DNA from: an uncultured Blautia sp. | GTDB taxonomy: Bacteria > Bacillota > Clostridia > Lachnospirales > Lachnospiraceae | Reading direction: 5' to 3' | DNA: 64,000 nucleotides | NCBI GenBank assembly: GCA_900540785.1 | Contig: UQHF01000005.1 | Location: 1 to 64,000 of the forward strand | Shown: piece after piece, positions 9,128 through 17,191 of the stretch | How the letters are laid out: every line of letters starts with the position of its first letter | Position numbering within the stretch: the stretch's first letter is position 1 | Made by a program: the position numbers and the translations under genes | Notes under the pieces: generated by a model | Databases searched by the model: none | What the model saw: only the letters and a program-made list of their open reading frames with translations | Told to the model about the DNA's origin: nothing

Positions 9128-9156
9128 TTGCAGAATTGTTCTCTGCATATTATAAT
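9128..9156 (+). promoter_or_regulatory. Promoter of the cyclophilin gene
   Basis: TTGCAG (9128-9133), a 17-nt spacer and TATAAT (9151-9156), giving a leader of about 40 nt with AAAAGGAG before the ATG at 9205. It shares its -10 palindrome with the divergent tsaE promoter. Confidence 0.75.
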
Positions 9157-9177
9157 AGAGCGAACAGGGAAATACAA
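9149..9177 (-). promoter_or_regulatory. Promoter of tsaE-tsaB-rimI
   Basis: On the minus strand TTGTAT (9172-9177), a 17-nt spacer and TATAAT (9149-9154). The predicted leader before the tsaE ATG is about 30 nt. The -10 overlaps the -10 of the opposing cyclophilin promoter in a palindromic TATTATAATA core. Confidence 0.75.
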
Positions 9178-9204
9178 TACTTTTTAAAAAGGAGAATCAA
9201 TACT

Positions 9205-9723
9205 ATGGCAAATCCAATTCTTACTATTACTATGGAAAACGGCGATGTCATGAAAGCAGAATTATATCCTGAAATCGCCCCGAATACAGTAAACAACTTT
9301 ATCAGCCTTGTAAATAAGGGCTTTTATGACGGTCTTATTTTCCACCGTGTCATCCAGGGATTTATGATCCAGGGCGGCTGCCCCAACGGAAACGGAATGG
9401 GCGGTCCCGGATATACCATCAAAGGCGAATTTTCACAGAATGGCTTTTCAAACGATTTAAAACACACAGAGGGCGTTCTTTCTATGGCAAGAGCCATGCA
9501 CCCGGACTCTGCTGGAAGCCAGTTCTTCATTATGCACAAAACATCTCCTCATCTTGACGGCGCTTACGCTGCCTTTGGCAAGATCACAGAAGGCATGGAC
9601 GTTGTAAACCGCATCGCAGAGGAGGACACCGATTACAGCGACCGTCCTCTTGACGAGCAGAAAATCAAATCCATGACGGTTGACACATTTGGTGTCTCCT
9701 ATCCGGAACCGGAAAAAATGTAA
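9205..9723 (+). CDS. Cyclophilin-type peptidyl-prolyl isomerase
   Basis: A cytosolic prolyl cis-trans isomerase of 172 aa with no signal peptide. The FHRVIQGFMIQGG core, GVLSMARA, and SQFFIMH segments of the active site are present, as is the AFGKITEGMDVV C-terminal pattern. The ATG at 9205 is preceded by AAAAGGAG; an apparent longer frame upstream has no start signals and crosses the divergent promoter. It is transcribed alone, with a terminator hairpin that lies inside the 3' end of the convergent YigZ gene two bases away. Confidence 0.93.
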   Translation: MANPILTITMENGDVMKAELYPEIAPNTVNNFISLVNKGFYDGLIFHRVIQGFMIQGGCPNGNGMGGPGYTIKGEFSQNGFSNDLKHTEGVLSMARAMHPDSAGSQFFIMHKTSPHLDGAYAAFGKITEGMDVVNRIAEEDTDYSDRPLDEQKIKSMTVDTFGVSYPEPEKM

Positions 9724-9725
9724 TT

Positions 9726-10382
9726 TCAGCTTTCAAAGAGCTTTACTTCTCCTTCTATGGAGGCGAAGTAAAGTTCTTTTTCTTTCTGTATTTTCACTCT
9801 GCCGTTCAGCCCTTCTGTGATTTCCTTTTCCACAGCTTCCCGCTCCTCGGAAGGAACCATAAGATGAAGCACTACCTTGTCTGTGTATTCAGAATCCAGA
9901 ATGGGAAGTCCTCTTTCTCCTGCAATATACTGAAGCTTTCCGATTCCTGTGTAATCCGTTGTGACAGAAAGAGAATATCCGTATTTCTTTTCTATAACCG
10001 TGCTGTTTTTAAGCCCCTCCTGCACTGCTTTCGAATACGCGCGCACAAGTCCTCCTGTTCCCAGAAGCACACCTCCAAAATATCTTGTTACCACAACTGC
10101 CACATCGTATATATCTTCTCCCAGAATTACGTCAAGCATGGGGCGGCCTGCTGTTCCCGATGGTTCTCCGTCATCGCTGCATCTTGTATACTCTCTGTTT
10201 TTGCCAACAGAGTACACATAACAGTTATGCCTTGCATCCCAGTATTTTTTCTTCATTTCTTCCAGAAACGCAAGCGCTTCCTCCTCTGTCTTTACAGGGC
10301 GCACCGTTGCAATAAATCTTGATTTTTTTTCTGTAATCTCACCTTCTCCGCCCTGATAAACGGTCTTATACTGTAAAAGCAT
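9726..10382 (-). CDS. YigZ/IMPACT family protein
   Basis: A 218-aa protein of the UPF0029/IMPACT family, with an N-terminal IMPACT domain containing the KKSRFIA, ARHNCYVY, DDGEPSGTAGRP and VTRYFGGVLLGTGGL motifs and a C-terminal DUF1949 ferredoxin-like domain. The eukaryotic relatives modulate Gcn2 signalling; the bacterial role is not settled. The ATG at 10382 follows GGGAGG at good spacing. The longer frame running toward 10586 has no family similarity and crosses the upstream promoter region. It ends 2 nt from the convergent cyclophilin stop. Confidence 0.9.
   Translation of the reverse strand: MLLQYKTVYQGGEGEITEKKSRFIATVRPVKTEEEALAFLEEMKKKYWDARHNCYVYSVGKNREYTRCSDDGEPSGTAGRPMLDVILGEDIYDVAVVVTRYFGGVLLGTGGLVRAYSKAVQEGLKNSTVIEKKYGYSLSVTTDYTGIGKLQYIAGERGLPILDSEYTDKVVLHLMVPSEEREAVEKEITEGLNGRVKIQKEKELYFASIEGEVKLFES
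9741..9785 (+). terminator. Terminator of the cyclophilin gene, inside yigZ-family coding sequence
   Basis: Arms CTTTACTTC (9741-9749) and GAAGTAAAG (9765-9773) with extra inner pairing TCC/GGA, followed by a T-rich run. It lies wholly within the last codons of the convergent gene. Confidence 0.65.
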
Positions 10383-10529
10383 TCTCTTCCTCCCGATTTT
10401 CTCTGATTTCTTTCCTAAGTCTATCACGAATTTTGCAAAACTGCCACCCTTCCCTGTATTTCTTACATTTTCTTTCTGTTTTTGTTTATGATAAGAATTA
10501 TAAATATTTATGAACTTTTTATTTAAGGG

Positions 10530-10558
10530 TTTATTTACGTATGCGAATTTGGTATAAT
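10530..10558 (+). promoter_or_regulatory. Probable promoter of the class A PBP gene
   Basis: A TATAAT at 10553-10558 lies 27 nt before the PBP start codon. The -35 region is weak (TTTATT-like around 10530). AAAGGAGG stands just before the ATG at 10585. Confidence 0.5.
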
Positions 10559-10584
10559 AAAACGGATTATAAAGGAGGAATATC

Positions 10585-13230
10585 ATGAATTACGGAAAAA
10601 AAGCCACCTCGAAGAAGCGGAATTCTCTGATCTCCCGTACCTCAATGCTGGGAAAAAGAGCGCACGTTTCTTTCATCCGGGTGCTGTTCATCTCTCTCAT
10701 TGCCGTATGTATAATGGGGGCGTGTCTCGGCATCGGCTCTTTTAAGGGAGTCATCGACAATGCGCCAGATGTAGATGACATAGACATCATGCCGCTGGGC
10801 TACGCATCTTTTCTTTATGATGACCACGGCAATCAGATTCGAAAACTGGCAGCTCCTGACTCGAACCGTCTTCCGGTATCCATCGACCAGATTCCTGAAG
10901 ATCTGCAGCATGCAGTTGTCGCGATAGAGGACGAACGATTTTATGAGCACAACGGAATTGACGTCAGAGGTATTCTTCGTGCCGGTGTAAAAGCACTTAC
11001 AACAGGAAATATTTCCGAGGGAGCCAGTACCATCACACAGCAGCTTCTGAAAAATAATGTTTTTACAAACTGGACAAACGAATCCACCTGGATTGAAAAA
11101 TTCACCCGAAAATTCCAGGAACAGTATCTTGCCATTCAGGTAGAAGAAAAAATAGGCGACAAAAATGTAATCCTTGAGAATTACTTAAATACCATCAACC
11201 TGGGCGCAGGCGCTTACGGCGTACAGGCAGCAGCCCGTCAGTATTTTAATAAGGACGTATGGGATCTGAATCTTTCCGAGTGTGCAACTCTTGCAGGAAT
11301 CACACAGAACCCAAGTAAATTTAATCCTATTGAGAATCCCAAGGATAATGCAAAACGAAAAAAAGAAGTTCTTCAGCACATGCTGGAGCAGGGATATATT
11401 GACCAGGCTGAATATGAAGAAGCATTAAACGACGATGTTTATTCCCGTATTCAGGCAGCTCAGGCAGAAACCTCAGACAGCCGCAACAAAGTATATACTT
11501 ACTTTGAAGATGAGCTTACAGATCAGATCATCAATGACCTTATGAACATTAAGGGATACACAAAAACACAGGCGCGAAACCTTCTGTATAGCGGCGGTCT
11601 TAAAATCATGACAACACAGGATCCGAACATTCAGAAGATTCTTGACGAAGAATATGCAAACCCGGAAAACTATCCGGCAAACACACAGTATGCTCTTGAT
11701 TACGCGCTGACTGTAACAGATCCGGATGGAAATGAAGTCAATTACAGCAAAGAAATGCTGAAGCTGTTTTTCCAGAATGAAGATCCGGAATTTGACCTTC
11801 TGTTCAGCTCCAAAGAAGAGGGACAGACTTATGTGGACCGTTATAAAGAAAGTATTCTTTCTGATGGAAGCAAGGTTGTTGCAGAACGTGTGAACTTTGC
11901 ACCACAGCCGCAGTCTTCCATGAGCGTCATTGACCAGCATACAGGATACGTGAAAGCAATTATCGGAGGCCGCGGCGAGAAAACTGCGAGCCTTACTCTG
12001 AACCGCGCAACAGACACAACACGTCAGCCCGGTTCTACCTTCAAGATCGTTTCCACATACGCTCCGGCATTAAATGAAATGGGAATGTCCCTTGCAACAA
12101 CGTATGAAGACAAAGAGATTTTCTATCCTGACGGCTCTCCTGTAAATAACTACTCAAGAACATACAGCGACAGCTGGATGACCATCCGTCAGGCAATCAG
12201 AAGCTCCATCAACACAGTGGCAGTTCAGTGTCTGGAAGACGTCACTCCGGAGCTTGGACTGAAATATCTCGATAACTTCGGATTTACCACACTTGCCCAC
12301 GGCGAGACAGATGAAAATGGAAATGTCTACACAGACGCCAATCTTTCTACTGCTCTGGGCGGTATTACAAGCGGTGTCACAAATGTAGAGCTCTGTGCAG
12401 CTTACGCTTCCATTGCAAACGGCGGAAATTATATTAAACCGATTTACTACACACAGATCCTTGACCACAACGGAAATGTACTCATTGACAACACTTCCGC
12501 AGAGCGTTCTGTAATTAAAGAAAGCACTGCATGGCTTCTCACAAATGCTATGGAAGACGTTGTTCAGAATGGTACCGGTACAGCCTGCCAGCTTGACAAT
12601 ATGCCAGTTGCAGGTAAGACAGGTACGACAGACGATTACAATGACCTCTGGTTTGTAGGATATACACCATATTACACCTGTGCCGTATGGTCCGGCTTTG
12701 ACAACAACGAAAAACTTCCGGAAGATGCAAGGAATTTCCACAAAAACTTATGGCGCAAGGTTATGAGCCGTATCCACGAAGGACTGGAATACAAAGAATT
12801 CGAACAGCCCGCAAGTGTGGAAAACACAAGTGTCTGCGAAGAAACAGGACTTCTTCCAAGAGCAGGTTGTCCTGTTATCACGGAATACTTTGATGTAGGA
12901 ACTCTTCCCACAGAATACTGTGACCAGCACTTCTATGAAATGCCGGAAGAGGACGAATTCATCGAATATGAAGTAACGCCAACACCGGAAGGTGAACTGC
13001 CTGACCCGGAAAATCCGGACGGCAATGGCGACAACTCTGGCGACGGCAATGGAAATGGAGAAAATCCGGGCGGCGGTGATGACGGCTCCGGTGAAAATCC
13101 AGGCGGCGGTGACGACGGTTCCGGCGATAACCAGGGAGGCGGCGATGGTGAAGGAGAGAATCCAGGCGGCGGCGACGATGGTTCCGGTGAAAATTCCGGC
13201 GGCGACGACGGCATCATCTATTACGATTAA
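10585..13230 (+). CDS. Class A penicillin-binding protein (bifunctional PBP1A type)
   Basis: A bifunctional peptidoglycan synthase. It has a basic cytoplasmic tail, one membrane helix at about residues 30-50, and a GT51 glycosyltransferase domain with catalytic Glu in EDERFYEH (about residue 115) and the GASTITQQLLKN motif. The transpeptidase domain has S485 in QPGSTFK, an SSINT motif and K678 in KTGTTDD. The last 70 or so residues are a low-complexity tail of Gly, Asp, Asn and Pro with repeats such as ENPGGGDDGSG. The tail probably spans or associates with the wall. The start is fixed by AAAGGAGG. A terminator follows directly. Confidence 0.96.
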   Translation: MNYGKKATSKKRNSLISRTSMLGKRAHVSFIRVLFISLIAVCIMGACLGIGSFKGVIDNAPDVDDIDIMPLGYASFLYDDHGNQIRKLAAPDSNRLPVSIDQIPEDLQHAVVAIEDERFYEHNGIDVRGILRAGVKALTTGNISEGASTITQQLLKNNVFTNWTNESTWIEKFTRKFQEQYLAIQVEEKIGDKNVILENYLNTINLGAGAYGVQAAARQYFNKDVWDLNLSECATLAGITQNPSKFNPIENPKDNAKRKKEVLQHMLEQGYIDQAEYEEALNDDVYSRIQAAQAETSDSRNKVYTYFEDELTDQIINDLMNIKGYTKTQARNLLYSGGLKIMTTQDPNIQKILDEEYANPENYPANTQYALDYALTVTDPDGNEVNYSKEMLKLFFQNEDPEFDLLFSSKEEGQTYVDRYKESILSDGSKVVAERVNFAPQPQSSMSVIDQHTGYVKAIIGGRGEKTASLTLNRATDTTRQPGSTFKIVSTYAPALNEMGMSLATTYEDKEIFYPDGSPVNNYSRTYSDSWMTIRQAIRSSINTVAVQCLEDVTPELGLKYLDNFGFTTLAHGETDENGNVYTDANLSTALGGITSGVTNVELCAAYASIANGGNYIKPIYYTQILDHNGNVLIDNTSAERSVIKESTAWLLTNAMEDVVQNGTGTACQLDNMPVAGKTGTTDDYNDLWFVGYTPYYTCAVWSGFDNNEKLPEDARNFHKNLWRKVMSRIHEGLEYKEFEQPASVENTSVCEETGLLPRAGCPVITEYFDVGTLPTEYCDQHFYEMPEEDEFIEYEVTPTPEGELPDPENPDGNGDNSGDGNGNGENPGGGDDGSGENPGGGDDGSGDNQGGGDGEGENPGGGDDGSGENSGGDDGIIYYD

Positions 13231-13241
13231 TTTTATGCATA

Positions 13242-13273
13242 AAAAATACAGCCACTTGCGGCTGTATTTTTTT
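13242..13273. terminator. Bidirectional terminator between PBP and glcK
   Basis: Perfect hairpin with arms AAAAATACAGCC and GGCTGTATTTTT around ACTTGC, T-rich on both strands. It can end both the plus-strand PBP transcript and the minus-strand uvrC-hprK-glcK transcript. Confidence 0.85.
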
Positions 13274-13280
13274 TATGCTG

Positions 13281-14213
13281 TTAAAGTACCATTTTTGCTG
13301 CGCCGTAAATTCCCGCATCGTTGCCAAGACTTGCAATAACGATCGGAGTCTCTCTGCAGGCAGAGAATGCATATTTTTTGTAATGGGAAGCAATACATTC
13401 CACAAGAGGCTGCCCTGCTTTGGAAACGCCTCCTCCGATTACGATGGTCTCCGGGTCTACCACTGCAGTAAACACAGCAAGAGCACCTCCCAGAATATCT
13501 CCTACTTTGTCCATCACACGAATACACAGGGTATCTCCATCTTTATATCCGTCCAAAACTGCTTTTGCGGACAGCTCTGTCTCTCTTAATACGCTCGGCT
13601 CTTCCGAAGAAGCAAGCTCCTGTTTTGCAAGACGAACGATTCCTGTTGCAGATGTATACTGCTCCAGGCAGCCTTTATTTCCGCAGTTGCAGGTTTCTGT
13701 CTCATCGTGCATTACACTTGCATGGCCGATTTCTCCGCCTGCCCCATGATGACCGGCAACGATTTTTCCATCAACAATGATTCCGCCGCCCACACCTGTT
13801 CCAAGTGTGACAAGAATCACGTTTTTCGCTCCTGCTGCCGCGCCTTTCCACGCTTCTCCGAGAGCCGCTACGTTGGCGTCATTTCCTACTTTTACATTCA
13901 AACCAGTCAGTTCGTTCAGCTCTTTGGAAAGCTTTTTGTATCCCCAGAAAAGATTGACAGCGGCAATGACGTCTCCCTCTGCATTTACAGGTCCTGGAAC
14001 GCCGATTCCGATTCCGTCTACCTCTTCTTTGGAAATATTTTTTTCTGCCAGCTTCTCTTCTATTGTCTTTGCAACGTCTGGAACAATTTCGGAACCGTTA
14101 TTTTCTGTTCTTGTAGGAATTTCCCATTTTTCCACAAGTGTTCCGTCTGTTTTAAACAGTCCGCATTTTACAGTTGTTCCCCCTACGTCAATACCAAAGC
14201 AATATAAACCCAT
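13281..14213 (-). CDS. glcK: ROK-family glucokinase
   Basis: Phosphorylates glucose with ATP in the cytoplasm. The N-terminal phosphate-binding GIDVGGTTVKCG motif is at about residues 7-18, and the ROK zinc cluster CNCGNKGCLEQ is present with a preceding GEIGH. At 310 aa it is the usual length. It is the last gene of uvrC-hprK-glcK, linking glucose phosphorylation to the HPr-based catabolite control protein next door. Other ROK substrates cannot be excluded, but there is no N-terminal helix-turn-helix, so it is a kinase and not a repressor. Confidence 0.9.
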   Translation of the reverse strand: MGLYCFGIDVGGTTVKCGLFKTDGTLVEKWEIPTRTENNGSEIVPDVAKTIEEKLAEKNISKEEVDGIGIGVPGPVNAEGDVIAAVNLFWGYKKLSKELNELTGLNVKVGNDANVAALGEAWKGAAAGAKNVILVTLGTGVGGGIIVDGKIVAGHHGAGGEIGHASVMHDETETCNCGNKGCLEQYTSATGIVRLAKQELASSEEPSVLRETELSAKAVLDGYKDGDTLCIRVMDKVGDILGGALAVFTAVVDPETIVIGGGVSKAGQPLVECIASHYKKYAFSACRETPIVIASLGNDAGIYGAAKMVL

Positions 14214-14249
14214 GATTTTTCCCTTTCTTTTGTCGTTTTATTATTGGAA

Positions 14250-15182
14250 TTAATTTCCACGCTTTTTCGCAATATTTGCCTGCACACGCTTATACAGTTC
14301 CTCTGCTGCATTATAGCCCATCTTCTTCTGTCTGTGGTTGACAGCGGCAGATTCTACAATAACGGCAAGATTACGTCCCGGACGGATCGGCAGGGAATGA
14401 CAGACGATCTTGTTTCCAAGATACTCTGTGTACTCCTCCTGAAGTCCAAGACGGTCGTATTCCTTATCCTTATCCCACTCTTCCAGCTTGATCACAAGAT
14501 CTACAGACTGGGTATCCTTTACGCTTTCCACACCGAATAATGTTTTTACGTCAATAATGCCGATACCGCGCAGCTCGATAAAATGTCTTGTAATGTCAGG
14601 TGCAGAACCTACAAGCGTCACATCGCTTACTTTTCGAAGCTCTACCACATCATCGCTTACAAGGCGGTGCCCTCTTTTGATCAGTTCCAGAGCAGCCTCG
14701 CTTTTTCCGATTCCACTCTCTCCTGTGATCAGGACGCCTTCTCCGTATACGTCTACCAGAACGCCGTGAATGGAAATACAAGGCGCAAGCTGCACACCAA
14801 GCCAGCGGATAATCTCAGCCATAAAACTTGAGGTTGTCCTGTCTGTAACAAAAATCGGAACCTTATATTTGATAGCCAGGTCAATCATATCCTGTGAAGG
14901 TCTTGTCATGGTACTGAAGATCACACAGGGAATTTTGCTGGAAATAAACCGCTCATATTTGAAAAGCCGCTCTGCATCACTTAACTGCATCAGATACGTA
15001 AATTCCACATATCCGATGATCTGTACTCTCTCATTTGCGAAATGCTCCAGATACCCGGTAAGCTGCAGAGCCGGACGGTTGATCTCCGCTGTTTTAATAA
15101 AAATTTCAGACAGGTCAAGTTCCGGTGTTAAATTTGTAAGCTCCAGTTCCTGAACCATCTTTGTCAACTGCACACCCTTCAT
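14250..15182 (-). CDS. hprK: HPr kinase/phosphorylase
   Basis: Phosphorylates and dephosphorylates Ser46 of HPr to drive CcpA-type carbon catabolite repression. Walker A GESGIGKSEAALELIKRGH lies in the central region with the SDD motif behind it, and the HprK signature IELRGIGIIDV is clear. An N-terminal HprK domain precedes it. At 310 aa it is full length. The ATG is preceded by GAGGAG. It lies between uvrC and glcK in the same orientation with short gaps, a common clostridial order. Confidence 0.96.
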   Translation of the reverse strand: MKGVQLTKMVQELELTNLTPELDLSEIFIKTAEINRPALQLTGYLEHFANERVQIIGYVEFTYLMQLSDAERLFKYERFISSKIPCVIFSTMTRPSQDMIDLAIKYKVPIFVTDRTTSSFMAEIIRWLGVQLAPCISIHGVLVDVYGEGVLITGESGIGKSEAALELIKRGHRLVSDDVVELRKVSDVTLVGSAPDITRHFIELRGIGIIDVKTLFGVESVKDTQSVDLVIKLEEWDKDKEYDRLGLQEEYTEYLGNKIVCHSLPIRPGRNLAVIVESAAVNHRQKKMGYNAAEELYKRVQANIAKKRGN

Positions 15183-15242
15183 ATGTCGTCTCCTCGTTTC
15201 TCTTCTGATATGTCAATATTGTACCATGAATCCCTTTGTACT

Positions 15243-17114
15243 TCAACGCTTTCCCTTTTCCATTTCCTCATTTCCATGAAAAAATTGCCAGACCTTTTCC
15301 GCGCTTGCCGCATTCATGCTCTCTGTATGAAGAAGCTCCTCATAAGAAGCGTCACGGATATTTTCCAGAGATTTGAATTTCCGCATCAGCGCCTTTCTTC
15401 TCGTCTCTCCGATTCCCGGAATATCATCAAGAACAGAATGCACCTGCCCCTTGCTTCGAAGAGAGCGGTGATATTCAATGGCAAACCGGTGCGCTTCGTC
15501 CTGAATCCTCGTAATCAGCCGGAACCCCTCGCTTGAAGTATCGATGGGGATTTCCACATTATTATAATATAATCCTCTTGTTCTGTGATGGTCGTCCTTT
15601 ACCATTCCACATACGGGAAGAGAAATCCCAAGCTTATCCAGAACTTTCAGGGCAATATTTACCTGTCCTCTTCCACCGTCCATTAAAATCAGATCCGGCA
15701 GTCTGGAAAAGCTGTCAAATTCCCCTGTACTTTCGTGGGTAAACCGTCTTGTGAGCACTTCCTCCATACTTGCATAATCGTTTGCCCCCTGTACCCACTT
15801 AATCTTAAATTTCCTGTAATCGCTTTTTTTCGGCTTTCCCTTTTCGTACACCACCATCGAACCAACCGACTCAAATCCGCTGATGTTGGAAATATCAAAG
15901 GCTTCCATACGGGAAAGACCGGAAAGACCAAGCCAGTCTTCGATTTCTTTTACGGCTCCGATCGTCCTTCCTTCTTCTCGTTTGATGCGCTCCCTGTCTT
16001 TTTCCAGAACCATTCTCGCATTTTCCTCTGCCAGCTCCACCAGCTTCTCTTTTGTACCTTTTTTCGGAACATGGATATGTACCTTCTGCCCTCTTCTGGC
16101 AGTCAGCCACTCTTCAATAAGCTCTCTGTCCTCTATTTCCCTCTGAAGCACGATCTCTCCCGGTATAAAAGGAGTTCCTGCGTAAAACTGCTTCATAAAG
16201 CTTGAGAGAACCTGGGCTCTTGTGTCTCCTCTTGCAACCCGCAGAAAGAAATGCTCTCTTCCAATCAGCTTTCCTCCCCGGATAAAGAACACCTGCACTA
16301 CGGCGTCCTGCTCCCTGAAATCCTCGCTGTCGTCCATAGAAGCAGCTATGACGTCTTTATTTTCTTCTCCATAGGAAGTAATCTTCTGACGCTCCCCTAT
16401 TTTCTGTATGCTCCGGATCAGATCCCGGTATCCCATTGCGTCCTCAAACCGCATTTCCTCTGAGGCTTTCTGCATTTTCTCTGTTAAATCTGTAATCGTA
16501 TCCTGAAAATTCCCGTTCAAGAATTTAAGAACCTGGTCTATATTTTTCCGGTACTCCTCCTTTGTCACATTTCCCTGACAGGGAGCGGCACACTGGTTCA
16601 TGTGATAGTAAAGACAGGGCCTGTCCTTTTTACAGTCTCTGGGAAGCACACGATTACAGGAACGCACCATATAGAGCTTTCTCACAAGCTCGATCACATC
16701 TTTTACAGCTCCTGCGCTTGTGTACGGTCCGAAATATTTACACTTATCCTTTTTCATTCTTCTTGCAAACAGCACCCTCGGGAATTCCTCATTTACTGTC
16801 ACTTTTATAAAAGGATAGCTCTTGTCGTCTTTCAGCATGGTATTGTATTTTGGTCTGTGCTCTTTTATCAGATTGCACTCCAGCACAAGGGCTTCCAGCT
16901 CGGAATCTGTGATAATATATTCAAATCGGGCAATATGCGTTACCATCTGCTCAATCTTTGCCCCTTTGTTTCGGCTGCTCTGAAAATACTGGCGCACTCT
17001 GTTTTTCAGGCTGACTGCTTTTCCAATATAAATGATGTCGTCTTTTTCATCGTGCATAATATAGACTCCCGGCTTTGCCGGAAGCTTTTTCAGCTCTTCC
17101 TCTATCTGAAACAT
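15243..17114 (-). CDS. uvrC: Excinuclease ABC subunit C
   Basis: The nuclease of nucleotide excision repair that makes both incisions. It has an N-terminal GIY-YIG domain (PGVYIMHDE then IIYIGKA), a Cys-rich region at about residues 145-170, a UVR motif around 200-235, an RNase H-like domain with FDISNISG and LILMDGGRGQV, and a C-terminal helix-hairpin-helix around DDIPGIGETRRKALM. The ATG at 17114 (623 aa) fits the GGAGG site better than an in-frame TTG two codons upstream. It heads the uvrC-hprK-glcK group. Confidence 0.96.
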   Translation of the reverse strand: MFQIEEELKKLPAKPGVYIMHDEKDDIIYIGKAVSLKNRVRQYFQSSRNKGAKIEQMVTHIARFEYIITDSELEALVLECNLIKEHRPKYNTMLKDDKSYPFIKVTVNEEFPRVLFARRMKKDKCKYFGPYTSAGAVKDVIELVRKLYMVRSCNRVLPRDCKKDRPCLYYHMNQCAAPCQGNVTKEEYRKNIDQVLKFLNGNFQDTITDLTEKMQKASEEMRFEDAMGYRDLIRSIQKIGERQKITSYGEENKDVIAASMDDSEDFREQDAVVQVFFIRGGKLIGREHFFLRVARGDTRAQVLSSFMKQFYAGTPFIPGEIVLQREIEDRELIEEWLTARRGQKVHIHVPKKGTKEKLVELAEENARMVLEKDRERIKREEGRTIGAVKEIEDWLGLSGLSRMEAFDISNISGFESVGSMVVYEKGKPKKSDYRKFKIKWVQGANDYASMEEVLTRRFTHESTGEFDSFSRLPDLILMDGGRGQVNIALKVLDKLGISLPVCGMVKDDHHRTRGLYYNNVEIPIDTSSEGFRLITRIQDEAHRFAIEYHRSLRSKGQVHSVLDDIPGIGETRRKALMRKFKSLENIRDASYEELLHTESMNAASAEKVWQFFHGNEEMEKGKR

Positions 17115-17151
17115 ATGCAAATCGCCTCCGTTCCGTTCTCATGTAATATAA

Positions 17152-17179
17152 AGAAAACCGGGAAATTTCCCGGTTCTCT
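17152..17179 (-). terminator. Terminator downstream of ftsH
   Basis: Hairpin with arms AACCGGGAAA and TTTCCCGGTT, followed on the minus strand by TTTTCTTTA. It separates ftsH from uvrC. Confidence 0.75.
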
Positions 17180-17191
17180 GTAATTCTCATT

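Noticed and set aside
9113..9148. A longer N-terminus for TsaE starting at 9148
   Set aside because: That ATG lies next to the -10 hexamer and lacks a ribosome binding site; ATG 9112 has AAGGTG and matches family length.
12154..12741. 195-codon frame on the minus strand inside the PBP gene
   Set aside because: Antisense to the conserved transpeptidase domain, Cys-rich without family pattern, no ribosome binding site.
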